From assembly GCA_902537945.1 (NCBI GenBank), contig CACBDG010000004.1, forward strand, positions 52,298-116,297: a stretch of DNA of 64,000 bases, written 5' to 3'. The translations under genes and the position numbers were made by a program. The number at the start of each line of letters is the position of its first letter. Positions within the stretch are counted from its first letter, which is position 1. Shown here in pieces: positions 51,747 through 61,145 of the stretch. The DNA comes from an uncultured SAR116 cluster alpha proteobacterium (GTDB lineage Bacteria > Pseudomonadota > Alphaproteobacteria > Puniceispirillales > Marisalimonadaceae). Under the pieces are notes generated by a model, which saw only the letters and a list, made by a program, of their open reading frames with translations, did no database searches and was not told the origin of the DNA.

Positions 51747-52670
51747 ATGAGTACTAACAATACTATTGGAATAATCTATATCATAGTTGCTATGGCAACA
51801 TTTTCTGTTCATGATTCCATATTAAAATTTATCTTTCAAAAAGTCTCATTATATGAAATTTATTTTGGACGAACCTTCATTGCAGCAACATTATCTGCTG
51901 TGTTTCTACTTATTTATAAAAAAAAAATAATATTTATTACGTGCTACCCTGTTTTATCATTGATAAGAGTAATTCTTCATTTTTTAGCTTTTAGCATGTT
52001 CTTTATATCATTAACGTATTTGTCTCTGGCTGTGGCAACAGCCTTATATTTTTCAACTCCTTTTTTTATGTCAATTTTTGCTAGAACACTTTTAAATGAA
52101 ACTATTGGTTACAGGAGATGGTTAGCAATTTTTTTTGGGTTTATAGGAGTTTATATTATCTTAAATCCAACTTTATCTAATTTTGATTTTAAAAATTTAT
52201 TACCCTTGTTATGTGCATTTTTTTATGCTTTATCAATGACTATTACTAAAATTACATCAGATAAAGATGATACGCACACTCAATTATTTTACTTTTACAT
52301 TATAACCCTTATTTTATGTTTATTTATGTATTTTTTCCTTGGTTCGGGTCAATTTGATAAATTTAGTGACCCTACAATAAAATTTATTTTTAGAGAATGG
52401 TTTAGTAATTTTGATTATACATGGCAGTATATTGTTTTAATGGGAATTTTAGCTTCAATTGCATTCACCTGTGTTTTTAGAGCATACAGCAATTATTCTA
52501 CTTCGATAACATCTATATTTGAATATTCATTGATAATTTGGTCAATAATTATAGGTTACTTTTTATTTGATGATATACCAACTATTAGAACCATTATAGG
52601 TGTAATGATTGTTATGAGCGCTGGTGTTTATATTTTTTTAAGAGAAAAAAAAAAAGGATCAAGAGATTAA
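51747..52670 (+). CDS. EamA/DMT-family transporter
   Basis: A 307-residue protein with about ten membrane segments and two EamA repeats (YEIYFGRTFIAATLSAVF early; FEYSLIIWSIIIGYFLFDD late). Third DMT transporter of the window; substrate unknown. Follows ung by 29 bases and may share its transcript. Confidence 0.85.
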   Translation: MSTNNTIGIIYIIVAMATFSVHDSILKFIFQKVSLYEIYFGRTFIAATLSAVFLLIYKKKIIFITCYPVLSLIRVILHFLAFSMFFISLTYLSLAVATALYFSTPFFMSIFARTLLNETIGYRRWLAIFFGFIGVYIILNPTLSNFDFKNLLPLLCAFFYALSMTITKITSDKDDTHTQLFYFYIITLILCLFMYFFLGSGQFDKFSDPTIKFIFREWFSNFDYTWQYIVLMGILASIAFTCVFRAYSNYSTSITSIFEYSLIIWSIIIGYFLFDDIPTIRTIIGVMIVMSAGVYIFLREKKKGSRD

Positions 52671-52745
52671 TTTAGACACTCCACTTAGACGATAATTTTA
52701 TATTTAGAATTAAATTTGCTAAATAGTAGTTAAAGGAAATAAAAA

Positions 52746-53180
52746 ATGAAAAATGAACATCCAGGGGTTTCATGTCTTTATATATTTATTGACGCTTTTA
52801 ATACAGCAGAAAAGAATAACATCATAACAAACTTACATTTCCCTCATTACGTCCACTCAAATGGAAATGAACCTGTAATTTATAAAAATGGCGAAGATTT
52901 CTGGAAATCATTAAAAGTACAACTTGATACAATGCGTAATGTTGAAAATTGGAGTTTTTCAACTTTAGACAAATGTAAAATTATAAATAAATCCGATAAA
53001 ACAGTTCAATGTGAAGTAGAGTTTAATAGAAGATTAATCAATAAAAAAAGTTATGGTTCAGCTAAAGGAATTTGGGTATCTACCTTTAGAAATGGAACTT
53101 GGGCATTACAATTACGATCAATGATACCTGTTTCTGGGACTATAAGTTCATTGGCAGGAACAAACATGAACAATAGTTGA
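52746..53180 (+). CDS. SnoaL/NTF2-like small protein
   Basis: A 144-residue protein with a cone-shaped NTF2-like pattern: an N-terminal helix (YIFIDAFNTAEKNNIITNLHF in pieces), then strands KCKIINKSDKTVQCEVEFNRR and GIWVSTFRNGTWALQLRSMI. No catalytic residue set is identifiable. Ribosome site AAAGGA lies upstream. It is followed at once by an SMP-30-like gene, probably co-transcribed. Confidence 0.65.
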   Translation: MKNEHPGVSCLYIFIDAFNTAEKNNIITNLHFPHYVHSNGNEPVIYKNGEDFWKSLKVQLDTMRNVENWSFSTLDKCKIINKSDKTVQCEVEFNRRLINKKSYGSAKGIWVSTFRNGTWALQLRSMIPVSGTISSLAGTNMNNS

Positions 53181-53184
53181 ATAT

Positions 53185-54171
53185 ATGAAGATTTTAGAGG
53201 AAGTAAAATTCATAGGTAATAATCTAGTAAGACCAGAATGTGTGCTAGTTGACAAAAATGAAACCTTACACGTTGCAGATTGGAGAGGTGGTATAACCTT
53301 AATTACTAAAAATGGAGATCAAAAAACAATTCTAGCAAAAGGTAATTTTCAACCAAAACCAAATGGTATAGCAATTCATCCTAATGGAGGATGGCTTTTA
53401 ACACATTTAGGTGAAGATACTGGTGGTGTATACAGACTTTACAATAATGGTGAACTTATTCCATTTTTATTAGAAATAGATAATGAACCTCTGCCACCTA
53501 CAAATTATGTTCACATAGACCATACTGGAAGAATTTGGGTTACAGTAAGTACAAGGCTTATTCCACGGATTTTAGGATGTAAACCAAATTGGAAAGATGG
53601 ATTTATAATACTCATTGACGAAAAAAAACCTAGGGTTGTAGCTGATAATTTAGGATTTACAAATGAATGTATTGTCCATCCTTTTTCAAACCAATTATAC
53701 GTAAATGAGACCTTTTCACGTTGTATGTCAAAATTTGATATTACTTCTGACGGGAATTTAATTAATAAAGAAATAGTTGCTGAATTTGATGTAGGAGAGT
53801 TTCCTGACGGTTTTGCTTTTGATTTTGATGAAGGAATTTGGGTGACATGTATAGTTAGTAATAAATTAATTCATATTGATAAAAATGGAAAAAAGAAGAT
53901 CATTTTAGAAGATAGTAACGAAAAGCACATATCATATGTAGAAAAAGCATATCAAAAAGGAATTTTAGAAAGAAAACACCTTGATAATATAGTAAGTACA
54001 AAGCTTAAAAATATTTCAAGCATTGCCTTTGGTGGTTCTGATCTTAAAAATATTTACCTTGGATGTTTGTTAGGTAAGCAAATAGCTACTTTCAAATCTA
54101 AAATTCGAGGATTAGAACCTTCTCATTGGAAAACAAAAACAATTTTAAATAAAGAACTTTTAAATGTTTAA
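53185..54171 (+). CDS. SMP-30/gluconolactonase-like beta-propeller protein
   Basis: A 328-residue beta-propeller. Blade-like repeats include VRPECVLVDKNETLHVADWRGG (read in parts), KPNGIAIHPNGG, DHTGRIWVTVS, and GEFPDGFAFDFDEGIWVT. Metal-ligand-type Glu, Asn and Asp positions fit a lactonase of the SMP-30 family. Substrate unknown. Its end overlaps the nuclease gene by 8 bases. Confidence 0.8.
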   Translation: MKILEEVKFIGNNLVRPECVLVDKNETLHVADWRGGITLITKNGDQKTILAKGNFQPKPNGIAIHPNGGWLLTHLGEDTGGVYRLYNNGELIPFLLEIDNEPLPPTNYVHIDHTGRIWVTVSTRLIPRILGCKPNWKDGFIILIDEKKPRVVADNLGFTNECIVHPFSNQLYVNETFSRCMSKFDITSDGNLINKEIVAEFDVGEFPDGFAFDFDEGIWVTCIVSNKLIHIDKNGKKKIILEDSNEKHISYVEKAYQKGILERKHLDNIVSTKLKNISSIAFGGSDLKNIYLGCLLGKQIATFKSKIRGLEPSHWKTKTILNKELLNV

Positions 54172-54646
54172 AATATTTTTTTTAGTTTTATTAATTAATA
54201 CATTAGCTTTTTCAAAAGTTTTAAATGCAAGCTCATCATTAAAAATAATTGATGGCGATACAATAATACTTAACTCTGAAAAAATTAGATTTTATGGTAT
54301 TGATACGCCAGAAATAAAACAAACTTGTACTGACAATTATGGACATACATATTCATGTGGAATTAGAGCAAAGTTAGAACTTGAAAAAATAATTGGCTCA
54401 AGAAAAATATCATGTATTAAAAAAACAAAAGACAGATACAAAAGATCTATTTCGATATGTTATGTAGATGAAAATGATATTAACTCATTAATGGTAAAAA
54501 GGGGATGGGCACTAGCTTACCGAAAATATTCAAAAAAATATGTTAAGGACGAAGCAATCGCCAAATTAAACAATGCTGGTATGTGGTCAGGAAAATTTAT
54601 ATCACCTTGGAAATGGCGGAGAATGAAGAATAAAAAAGTTAGATAG
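54164..54646 (+). CDS. thermonuclease (SNase)-family secreted nuclease
   Basis: A 160-residue protein with a signal peptide (MFKIFFLVLLINTLAFSKVLNA) and the staphylococcal-nuclease fold. Motifs IIDGDTIIL, IRFYGIDTPEIKQTC and KYSKKYVKDEAIAK are visible, ending with the common WSGKFISPWKWR tail. Arg and Asp/Glu residues of the catalytic site are in place. It is probably exported to cut nucleic acid outside the cytoplasm. Confidence 0.87.
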   Translation: MFKIFFLVLLINTLAFSKVLNASSSLKIIDGDTIILNSEKIRFYGIDTPEIKQTCTDNYGHTYSCGIRAKLELEKIIGSRKISCIKKTKDRYKRSISICYVDENDINSLMVKRGWALAYRKYSKKYVKDEAIAKLNNAGMWSGKFISPWKWRRMKNKKVR

Positions 54647-54654
54647 ATTTAATA

Positions 54655-55398
54655 TTATTCTACATATCCTTTTGGTAACTTTTTCTTCTTAGGTTTTAAT
54701 AATGTTTTTAAATGAGCGATTTCTTCATCGGCTTTTTTGAATTCAGCTTGTTCTTCTTCTCTAACTTCGTCGTTAATTCTTTTTTGTGCTCTTAATCTTC
54801 TCAACTCATACATTCTGTCTTCTTCTTCTTCGGTAAGACTGTCTTCGTCTCGTTCCTCAAGAAGCTCAAGTTCGGTTTTTTTAGTTTGATTAGTGTCAAC
54901 ATTTTCTTCTTTATTTTCAATTGGAGCCTCTTCTGCTGATGCAACTGCTTCTTCAACATTTACAGTTGGAGCCTCTTCTGCTGATGCAACTGCTTCTTCA
55001 ACATTTACAGTTGGAGCCTCTTCTGCTGATGCAACTGCTTCTTCAACATTTATAGTTGGTGCTTCTTTACCATCAGATTTTGTTTGTTCCAAAGCATTAT
55101 CAATTTTATTTGTTATCTCTTCAGTTAAGCCTAAGTTAATTTCATTCTTAGCTTCATTAGTCTTTTCTATTAAATCTAATGAAGATGTTGGATCCTTATT
55201 CTCATATAATTTTTCAGTTGTAGCTTCGGCTTTAGTTTCAACTTTATTTTCTTCAGAATTTACAGAAGGAGTTTGAGACACTTCATTTTGTGGTGGAACT
55301 GGTTTAGGCTGAACTTTCATGAAAGGAATAACATATTTTTCACGAGCAGCTTGAATATCAGATTTTAAAGTATTTATTCTTGTATCCCAATCTCGCAT
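54655..55398 (-). CDS. acidic repeat-containing protein, unknown
   Basis: A 247-residue hydrophilic protein without signal or membrane segment. The N-terminus is MRDWDTRINTLKSDIQAARE; the middle is glutamate-rich and proline-rich. Three tandem 15-residue units (EEAPTVNVEEAVASA) lie at about 115-159. The C-terminal third is a long charged, coiled-coil-like stretch (ERDEDSLTEEEEDRMYELRR) with a basic end. I do not recognise a family; it resembles low-complexity linker or structural proteins. Alone, with its 159-base upstream region shared with the divergent methyltransferase. Confidence 0.7.
   Translation of the reverse strand: MRDWDTRINTLKSDIQAAREKYVIPFMKVQPKPVPPQNEVSQTPSVNSEENKVETKAEATTEKLYENKDPTSSLDLIEKTNEAKNEINLGLTEEITNKIDNALEQTKSDGKEAPTINVEEAVASAEEAPTVNVEEAVASAEEAPTVNVEEAVASAEEAPIENKEENVDTNQTKKTELELLEERDEDSLTEEEEDRMYELRRLRAQKRINDEVREEEQAEFKKADEEIAHLKTLLKPKKKKLPKGYVE
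54921..55055. repeat. 45-bp tandem repeat, three copies, inside a coding region
   Basis: Unit starts TTGGAGCCTCTTCTGCTGAT; copies at 54921-54965, 54966-55010 and 55011-55055. The first two are identical and the third differs by one base in the last five (TATAG for TACAG). The unit is 15 codons, so copy number can change without frameshift. Confidence 0.95.
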
Positions 55399-55557
55399 TG
55401 GCTTTTCCTAATATTGAAATTACCCTAAAATATTAATTAAATAATTTTAAAATACAAATTATTAAAAGAACTGTATTTATTTCAAAAAACATACCAATTG
55501 TAAGATTTTACATTTTTTTTTTTACTTATATAATTCTAAGTTGAGGAGAATATTGTA

Positions 55558-56622
55558 ATGGATGACCAAAATTTAATTCAAAAAGACTTAATAAAAAAAA
55601 TAGTTGGCGATGCCAGAGGTGCTGTGGGAATTCGCCTTTGTGCTATTGGTGTTGATTTAGGGATTTTCAAAGACCTTGCTCAAAACGGAGCAGCTACTAG
55701 CCAGGAATTAGCAGAAAGAACGAAACTTGATGAAAGATATCTTAGGGAATGGGGTCTAGGTATGTTTTCATTAGGCTACCTTGATTTTGACAAAGTAAGC
55801 AGAAAGATATCACTAAATAAAGAATTTATTCCTGTACTTGTTGAAGAAGGCGGAAAATTTTCGCAAAAAGGTCTTATTGAAATATTAAATAGCTCATTAT
55901 TACCCTACCATGAACTTTTAAATTCTTTTAAAAACGGGGGTGGCATTAATTATGATAAAATTGACCAAGGTTTTTGGAACGGTATCGATCAAACAGGATG
56001 TACTAGATATAGGCATTTTTTAGTAACAGATTGGGTTGATAAAATGCCTGAGCTGAAATCAAGATTAGAATCAGGTTCAGTAACATTTGCTGACTTTGGT
56101 TGTGGTTCAGGAAGATCCACAATAGAGATGGCGAAGAAGTTTCCCAAAAGTAAGTTTTTTGGTTTTGATTTATTTGAACCTAATATTGAAAGAGCTCAAA
56201 AAATTGCTTTAGAAACTGGAGTTAAGGATAATTTAAAATTCATGCAGTGGGATGTATCTAATCCATTAACGGAAAAATTTGATTTTGTTGCTTGTTTTGA
56301 TCTTATTCACGATATGATTGATCCATTAGAAGGGATGAAAACAATTAGAAAAGCAGTTAAAGATGATGGTATTTTTGTCCTCATGGATATTAAGTGTGAA
56401 GATGATCCTGCTGACAATGAAGGTCCTATGGTACCTTTTATGTACGCTATGAGTTTACATTTTTGTATGACAACTTCGCTTGCAAACAATGGTGCAGGTC
56501 TTGGAACTGTTGGTTTACCAGAGTCAAAAGTTAAAGAATATTGTGATTTAGTTGGTTTCAAAACAGTGAAGAGAATTGAAACTGATCACCCTCTCAATTC
56601 TGTTTTTGAAATTAGAACTTAA
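55558..56622 (+). CDS. class I SAM-dependent methyltransferase with winged-helix N-domain (Rv2258c-like)
   Basis: A 354-residue methyltransferase. The N-terminal winged-helix-type domain (about 20-100: SQELAERTKLDERYLREWGL) is followed by the SAM-binding motif ADFGCGSGRSTIEMAKKF (about 175-192) and the acidic loop DLFEPN. C-terminal blocks FDLIHDMIDPLEGM and LMDIKCEDDP fit the same family. Substrate unknown. Ribosome site GAGGAGA upstream of the ATG. Confidence 0.88.
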   Translation: MDDQNLIQKDLIKKIVGDARGAVGIRLCAIGVDLGIFKDLAQNGAATSQELAERTKLDERYLREWGLGMFSLGYLDFDKVSRKISLNKEFIPVLVEEGGKFSQKGLIEILNSSLLPYHELLNSFKNGGGINYDKIDQGFWNGIDQTGCTRYRHFLVTDWVDKMPELKSRLESGSVTFADFGCGSGRSTIEMAKKFPKSKFFGFDLFEPNIERAQKIALETGVKDNLKFMQWDVSNPLTEKFDFVACFDLIHDMIDPLEGMKTIRKAVKDDGIFVLMDIKCEDDPADNEGPMVPFMYAMSLHFCMTTSLANNGAGLGTVGLPESKVKEYCDLVGFKTVKRIETDHPLNSVFEIRT

Positions 56623-56623
56623 T

Positions 56624-57316
56624 TCAGTTTTTAAGCCTTTCGTTAGAAGGAAATAGATGTTTACTTGCTTCTGCGTCTATTTCAACCTTAAAATTATGAT
56701 TATTTGTTTTAGTAATGTTGAGTGCCTTTTTAGCAGCTTCTCTGCTATTTATCTCTGTCATTAATCTATTTAAATTTATTCTTTTTTCTAACTCACCTTC
56801 ACCTATCACCTTAGGTAACATACGTGCCCAACCCCACACACACATATCAACTATGGTGTAGGTGTTACCTAACATATACTGGTTCTGAGATAAACGATCG
56901 TCTAATAAGTTATAATGTCTTTCAGCTTCAAAAAGATATCTATTAATCGCATAGTCTAATTTTTGTGGTGCCATGTGTTGGAAATGAACAGATTGACCTG
57001 AATAAGGTCCTATACCTGTAGCAACAAACATTAACCATGATAAAAGATCAGCTCTATTTTTAGGGTTATTTTCAGTTATAAATTTTCCATATTTTTCTGC
57101 TAAATATAGTAATATTGCATTGCTATCAAAAACAACATGTCCATCGTCTTCAATTGCAGGAGCTTTAGCATTTGGATTAATGGATAAATATGATGGCGAA
57201 TGTTGGTCACCTTTTCTAGTATCTATTGGAATTGCTTCATATGACAAATCCATTTCTTCTAAACACAACGCTATTTTCATTGGATTAGGACTTGTGTTGT
57301 AATAAAATTTAATCAT
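56624..57316 (-). CDS. glutathione S-transferase (YfcG/YghU-like)
   Basis: A 230-residue GST. The thioredoxin-like N-domain (residues 1-80: FYYNTSPNPMKIALCLEE, then SINPNAKAPAIED and FDSNAILLYLAEKYG) contains the cis-Pro and the SNAIL motif. The all-alpha C-domain follows. YfcG-type asparagine is visible in the N-terminal 'TSPN'. Convergent with the methyltransferase, one base between stops. Confidence 0.9.
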   Translation of the reverse strand: MIKFYYNTSPNPMKIALCLEEMDLSYEAIPIDTRKGDQHSPSYLSINPNAKAPAIEDDGHVVFDSNAILLYLAEKYGKFITENNPKNRADLLSWLMFVATGIGPYSGQSVHFQHMAPQKLDYAINRYLFEAERHYNLLDDRLSQNQYMLGNTYTIVDMCVWGWARMLPKVIGEGELEKRINLNRLMTEINSREAAKKALNITKTNNHNFKVEIDAEASKHLFPSNERLKN

Positions 57317-57370
57317 CTAATTCTCCATCTATTATGGCTATGTTTTTTTGTTAACTAAAATATATTTTTT

Positions 57371-58441
57371 TTATTTATAGAGCCTGTAAACACCACCATC
57401 ATACTCATCATTTATAATTATTAAAGACCCATCTGATATTTCTTCTATATCACGAATTCTTCCAATCTTATTTTCTAAAAAAAATTTTTCATCAACTACT
57501 TTTTCATCTTTTAAGGATAAAATGTGTAATCTTTTATATTTTAAAGATCCTAAAATAATTTTATTTTTAAATTCTGGAAACATTTTTCCTCCGTAAATAA
57601 TCATCCCAGATGGAGCAATTGACGGCACCCAAACATATTTAGGATCTTCATAACCTGGAATTGAAGTTCCAATTCCAATCTTTCTACCTGAACCATATTC
57701 TTTACCAAAAGTGACTTTAGGCCAACCATAGTTTTTTCCTTTTAAAACTATATTTAATTCATCTCCACCTTGCGGCCCATGTTCATGAGCCCACAAGATA
57801 TTTTTGGACAAATCAAAGCTGAGTCCTTGTGGGTTTCGGTGTCCTAAAGAATAAATTTCAGGAAGTGAATTTGTAAATGCCTTATTATTATATTTATTTC
57901 CATTTTTTAATATTTTAATGATTGAACCAGAATGATTTTTACTATTTTGACTGTCCTCTCTAGTTCCCCTATCACCTAAAGTAGCAAAAATAAATTCATT
58001 TTTAATTGCAAGCCTGCACCCAAAATGTCTTCCACTTGATGATATTTTATTTGATATAAACATAACTTTTTCATTAGTTAATTGATCATTTTTTAAGTTA
58101 TAACTATGTATAGCTGTTGATGATTTATTGCTAGCTATGATTTTGCTAAGACATAAATAAACTCTTTGAACTTTATTCTCTTTTTCAAAAGCTATATCAA
58201 GTAATCCACCTTGACCCGAATTATAGACTTTAGGCGCACCTTCAATTTTCGATATATTTTTATTAAATATATTTAACCTGTAAAGATTTCCAGAACGTTG
58301 AGTTACCAGAATTTCATCTTTATTTATGATAGCTATACCCCATAAATTTGAAATTTTAGGAGTAATTTTTTCTAATTTAATTTGAGAATGGACAATAAAT
58401 GGAAATATACTAAATAGTAAAACATAAAAAATAAAATTCAT
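57371..58441 (-). CDS. PQQ-type periplasmic sugar dehydrogenase (soluble, Asd/YliI-like)
   Basis: A 356-residue beta-propeller with a signal peptide (MNFIFYVLLFSIFPFIVHS-Q). Landmarks are NISKIEGAPKVYNSGQGGLLDIAFE read in parts, RHFGCRLAI (active-site His region), HRNPQGLSFD and WAHEHGPQGGDELN. Family members oxidise aldose sugars using PQQ. Divergent from glucokinase with 90 bases between, linking sugar oxidation outside the cell and phosphorylation inside. Confidence 0.88.
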   Translation of the reverse strand: MNFIFYVLLFSIFPFIVHSQIKLEKITPKISNLWGIAIINKDEILVTQRSGNLYRLNIFNKNISKIEGAPKVYNSGQGGLLDIAFEKENKVQRVYLCLSKIIASNKSSTAIHSYNLKNDQLTNEKVMFISNKISSSGRHFGCRLAIKNEFIFATLGDRGTREDSQNSKNHSGSIIKILKNGNKYNNKAFTNSLPEIYSLGHRNPQGLSFDLSKNILWAHEHGPQGGDELNIVLKGKNYGWPKVTFGKEYGSGRKIGIGTSIPGYEDPKYVWVPSIAPSGMIIYGGKMFPEFKNKIILGSLKYKRLHILSLKDEKVVDEKFFLENKIGRIRDIEEISDGSLIIINDEYDGGVYRLYK

Positions 58442-58531
58442 CTAATTAAACCTTTTGATAATAAATAATAGTTTATAAAACTATTTTTACAGACTATTTT
58501 AAATTGTTGAATAATATATTTTGAGTATAGC

Positions 58532-59545
58532 ATGAAATTATTAGTTGCAGATATAGGTGGAACAAATGCAAGGTTTGCTTACCAAATAAAAAATAATGGC
58601 GATCTTACTAATTTTGCTTATTTAAAATGTTCTGATTTTGAAAACATTTATGATGCTATAGAGCATTATCAACAAAAAAATAATTTAGACATCGAGAGTA
58701 TGTCAATTGCAGTTGCTAGCACCACAAAGAGAAATGATATAAAATTTACAAATAACCACTGGAATTTTAGGCAATCCGAATTCTTAAAATATTTTAATTT
58801 AAATAAACTAATTTTTGTTAATGATTTTGTTGCTCAATGTCTAAGTCTGGCATCTTTTTATAAAGACATATCTGAAAACAAAATCTTAAACGATAAATTA
58901 CTAAATGATTATGATCTAAAAACTATTAAAAATGGAACCCCAATTAAAAACGCTCCACTTCTTGTTACAGGCCCTGGTACTGGATTGGGTGTTTGTACTC
59001 TTTTAAATATCAATAATTATCCTTTAGCTATAGAAGGTGAAGGAGGGCATTCTTCTTTTGCCCCAAATTCTGATCTTGAGATAGAACTGCTTCAGTATCT
59101 AAGAAAAAAATATAATCATGTCTCTAATGAGCGAATAGTAAGTGGTTCTGGTATTGAAGAAATATATGAATTTATTTGTTTTAAACATAAAAGTCCTTTT
59201 GAGAATTTAAAAGCTCCAATTATTGGAGAAAATGCTAAGGAGGGCGAACCGAAAGCATACGAGACTGTAAAATTATTTTTTAGTATTTTTGGCACAATCA
59301 TTTCCAGTGTTATTTTAATCAATGGTGCACAAAGTGGAGTTGTAATAGCTGGTGGAATAACTCCAAAATTACAGTCTATTCTTAATAAAAGTGATTTTGA
59401 ATTAAATCTTTTAAATAAAGGTAGAAGATATGATTATGTTAAGTCTGTACCTATATGGCTAACAGAAAATAATAACAATGGACTAATAGGAGCATCAAAG
59501 GCCATAGTAAATCCACATTATATGTCGAAAATTTTATCGAATTAA
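58532..59545 (+). CDS. glk: glucokinase
   Basis: A 337-residue ROK/Glk-type enzyme. The ATP motif is LVADIGGTNARFA (about 3-15), the catalytic base is in FVNDFVAQ, glucose binding in GPGTGLGV and EGEGGHSSFAP (Glu/His), and GVVIAGGITPK is near the C-terminus. It makes glucose 6-phosphate, the substrate for zwf-pgl-edd at 2985-6851. Convergent or adjacent genes show no operon. Confidence 0.93.
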   Translation: MKLLVADIGGTNARFAYQIKNNGDLTNFAYLKCSDFENIYDAIEHYQQKNNLDIESMSIAVASTTKRNDIKFTNNHWNFRQSEFLKYFNLNKLIFVNDFVAQCLSLASFYKDISENKILNDKLLNDYDLKTIKNGTPIKNAPLLVTGPGTGLGVCTLLNINNYPLAIEGEGGHSSFAPNSDLEIELLQYLRKKYNHVSNERIVSGSGIEEIYEFICFKHKSPFENLKAPIIGENAKEGEPKAYETVKLFFSIFGTIISSVILINGAQSGVVIAGGITPKLQSILNKSDFELNLLNKGRRYDYVKSVPIWLTENNNNGLIGASKAIVNPHYMSKILSN

Positions 59546-59604
59546 TAAATTTTTCTTTTAAACTTTTTTTTCTAAAGTTTATATTATTAATGGGAGCGAA
59601 ATTT

Positions 59605-60324
59605 ATGTTAAATAATAAGTTAATAAATTTTTTAAAGAAGTTTGATACACCAACGATCTCAAATGCACTTGATATATATAGAGGATCTAGATCTGCAGAT
59701 GGTTATACAAAATATCCCTTTATTTCAGCCAATAATAAATTAGAACCTATTGTTGGAATAGCAAGAACAGCTAAAATAAGGGCTTCTAATCCTCCTATAT
59801 TATCACCTGATGAAACCACTTCGATTCGATTAAAATATTACGAATATATAAGTAAAAAATTTGCAGAATATCCTGATGCTTCACCAGTCTGTGTAATCGA
59901 AGATCTTGATTGGCCAAATCCTACAGGATCATTTTGGGGTGAAGTTAATGTAGCATTACATAAAGGCTTGGGACTAGCAGGAACAATAACGAGTGGATTA
60001 CTTAGAGATCTGGACGCAATAGATAAAAAATATCAGGTTTTAGCTAATGGAATTGGACCCAGTCATGCCTATGTTCACGTTGTTGAATTTGAATCATCGG
60101 TCAATATCCACGGTCTTAATGTGAATGATGGTGAAATAATTCATGCAGATCAGCATGGAGCGGTTATAATACCAAACAAAGCACTTTCAATAATAGAAAA
60201 AGCTATTAATCACATGACTAAAAAAGAGAAACACCTAATCGAAGCGGCAAAAGGAGATAACTTCAATATTGAAAAACTTAAAGAAGCATGGTCAAAAGCT
60301 TCGAATGAAATATGGGAGGGATGA
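59605..60324 (+). CDS. RraA-like / 4-hydroxy-4-methyl-2-oxoglutarate aldolase-type protein
   Basis: A 239-residue protein (starting at ATG 59605, GGGAG eight bases upstream; an ATG at 59590 overlaps that site). Family blocks are FDTPTISNALDIYRG at the N-terminus and the active-site region GTITSGLLRDLDAI (conserved Gly and Arg-Asp). HADQHGAVIIP is the usual C-terminal motif. Members include HMG/oxaloacetate aldolases and RNase E inhibitor RraA; the catabolic form is more likely here. Followed after 3 bases by PhyH. Confidence 0.87.
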   Translation: MLNNKLINFLKKFDTPTISNALDIYRGSRSADGYTKYPFISANNKLEPIVGIARTAKIRASNPPILSPDETTSIRLKYYEYISKKFAEYPDASPVCVIEDLDWPNPTGSFWGEVNVALHKGLGLAGTITSGLLRDLDAIDKKYQVLANGIGPSHAYVHVVEFESSVNIHGLNVNDGEIIHADQHGAVIIPNKALSIIEKAINHMTKKEKHLIEAAKGDNFNIEKLKEAWSKASNEIWEG

Positions 60325-60327
60325 GTT

Positions 60328-61143
60328 TTGTTTCAAATTGATCAGAAAGCTAGAAGACTTTCAGATAAAGAAAAAGAACAATATATAAAAGAAGGTTACG
60401 TAACAGGTCTTCCAGTGTTCTCAGAAAATGCAGTTAATGACTTACATAATTGGTATGATGAAATAAGTTCTAAATTACCTCCAGATATTGATATTAATAA
60501 GACTAACATGTGGCACAAAGCTAGTAAAAAATTTTACGATCTATGCAGAGCACCAACTATTTTAGATTATGTTGAAGATTTATTAGGTCCTAATTTTGTT
60601 CAATGGGGAGGTCAATTTTTTAGTAAAGAGCCTAAAGATGGATCAGTTGTACCATGGCACCAAGATGCTCAATATTGGCCATTAAATCCATCTAATGCCG
60701 TCACTGTATGGCTTGCAGTTTTTGATACAGATGAAGAAAATGGTGCGATGAAAGTAGTTTCTGGAAGTCATAAAATGGGACGATTTATTCACAAAAAAAA
60801 TCCTGCCAAAAATTTAGTTCTTGACCAAGAAGTATCATTTGATCAATTAGATGAAACAAAGATAGTGTCACTTAATTTGAAAGCTGGACAAATATCACTC
60901 CACAATGATGCTCTTTTACACGGATCCGGTGCTAATAACTCAAATAGAAGAAGGTGTGGAGTAACTATGAGGTTTTCACCAACTAATGTTAAAGGAGATT
61001 TAAAAATTTGGCCCTTTTTTGAAACTCAACTTGCCAGAGGTATTGATGAATTTAAATTAAATCCCATTGCCAAAATTCCTAGAGGAGAAGCTACTCCTCT
61101 AAAAATGTTTTCTTTTTCCCACGAATTTGAAAACGAATGGTAG
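60328..61143 (+). CDS. phytanoyl-CoA dioxygenase (PhyH)-family Fe(II)/2-oxoglutarate enzyme
   Basis: A 271-residue dioxygenase starting at TTG 60328 with GGGAGGGA upstream. Iron ligands: VPWHQDAQYW (H-x-D) and LLHGSGANNS (distal His), with the 2-oxoglutarate Arg in RRRCGVTMRF. Probably in an operon with the RraA-like gene, suggesting a hydroxylation followed by a retro-aldol step. Second PhyH of the window. Confidence 0.88.
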   Translation: MFQIDQKARRLSDKEKEQYIKEGYVTGLPVFSENAVNDLHNWYDEISSKLPPDIDINKTNMWHKASKKFYDLCRAPTILDYVEDLLGPNFVQWGGQFFSKEPKDGSVVPWHQDAQYWPLNPSNAVTVWLAVFDTDEENGAMKVVSGSHKMGRFIHKKNPAKNLVLDQEVSFDQLDETKIVSLNLKAGQISLHNDALLHGSGANNSNRRRCGVTMRFSPTNVKGDLKIWPFFETQLARGIDEFKLNPIAKIPRGEATPLKMFSFSHEFENEW

Positions 61144-61145
61144 CC

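Noticed and set aside
54921..55055. CRISPR-like tandem repeat
   Set aside because: Units are contiguous with no spacers and keep the reading frame of a protein.
54893..55276. 127-codon frame with repeated SADATASSTFTVGAS units
   Set aside because: It is the reverse strand of the 45-bp repeat in the 54655 gene; the repeat makes both strands open.
59560..59580. Rho-independent terminator after glk (AAACTTT...AAAGTTT)
   Set aside because: A 7-bp stem made almost only of A/T in such AT-rich DNA is too weak to support.
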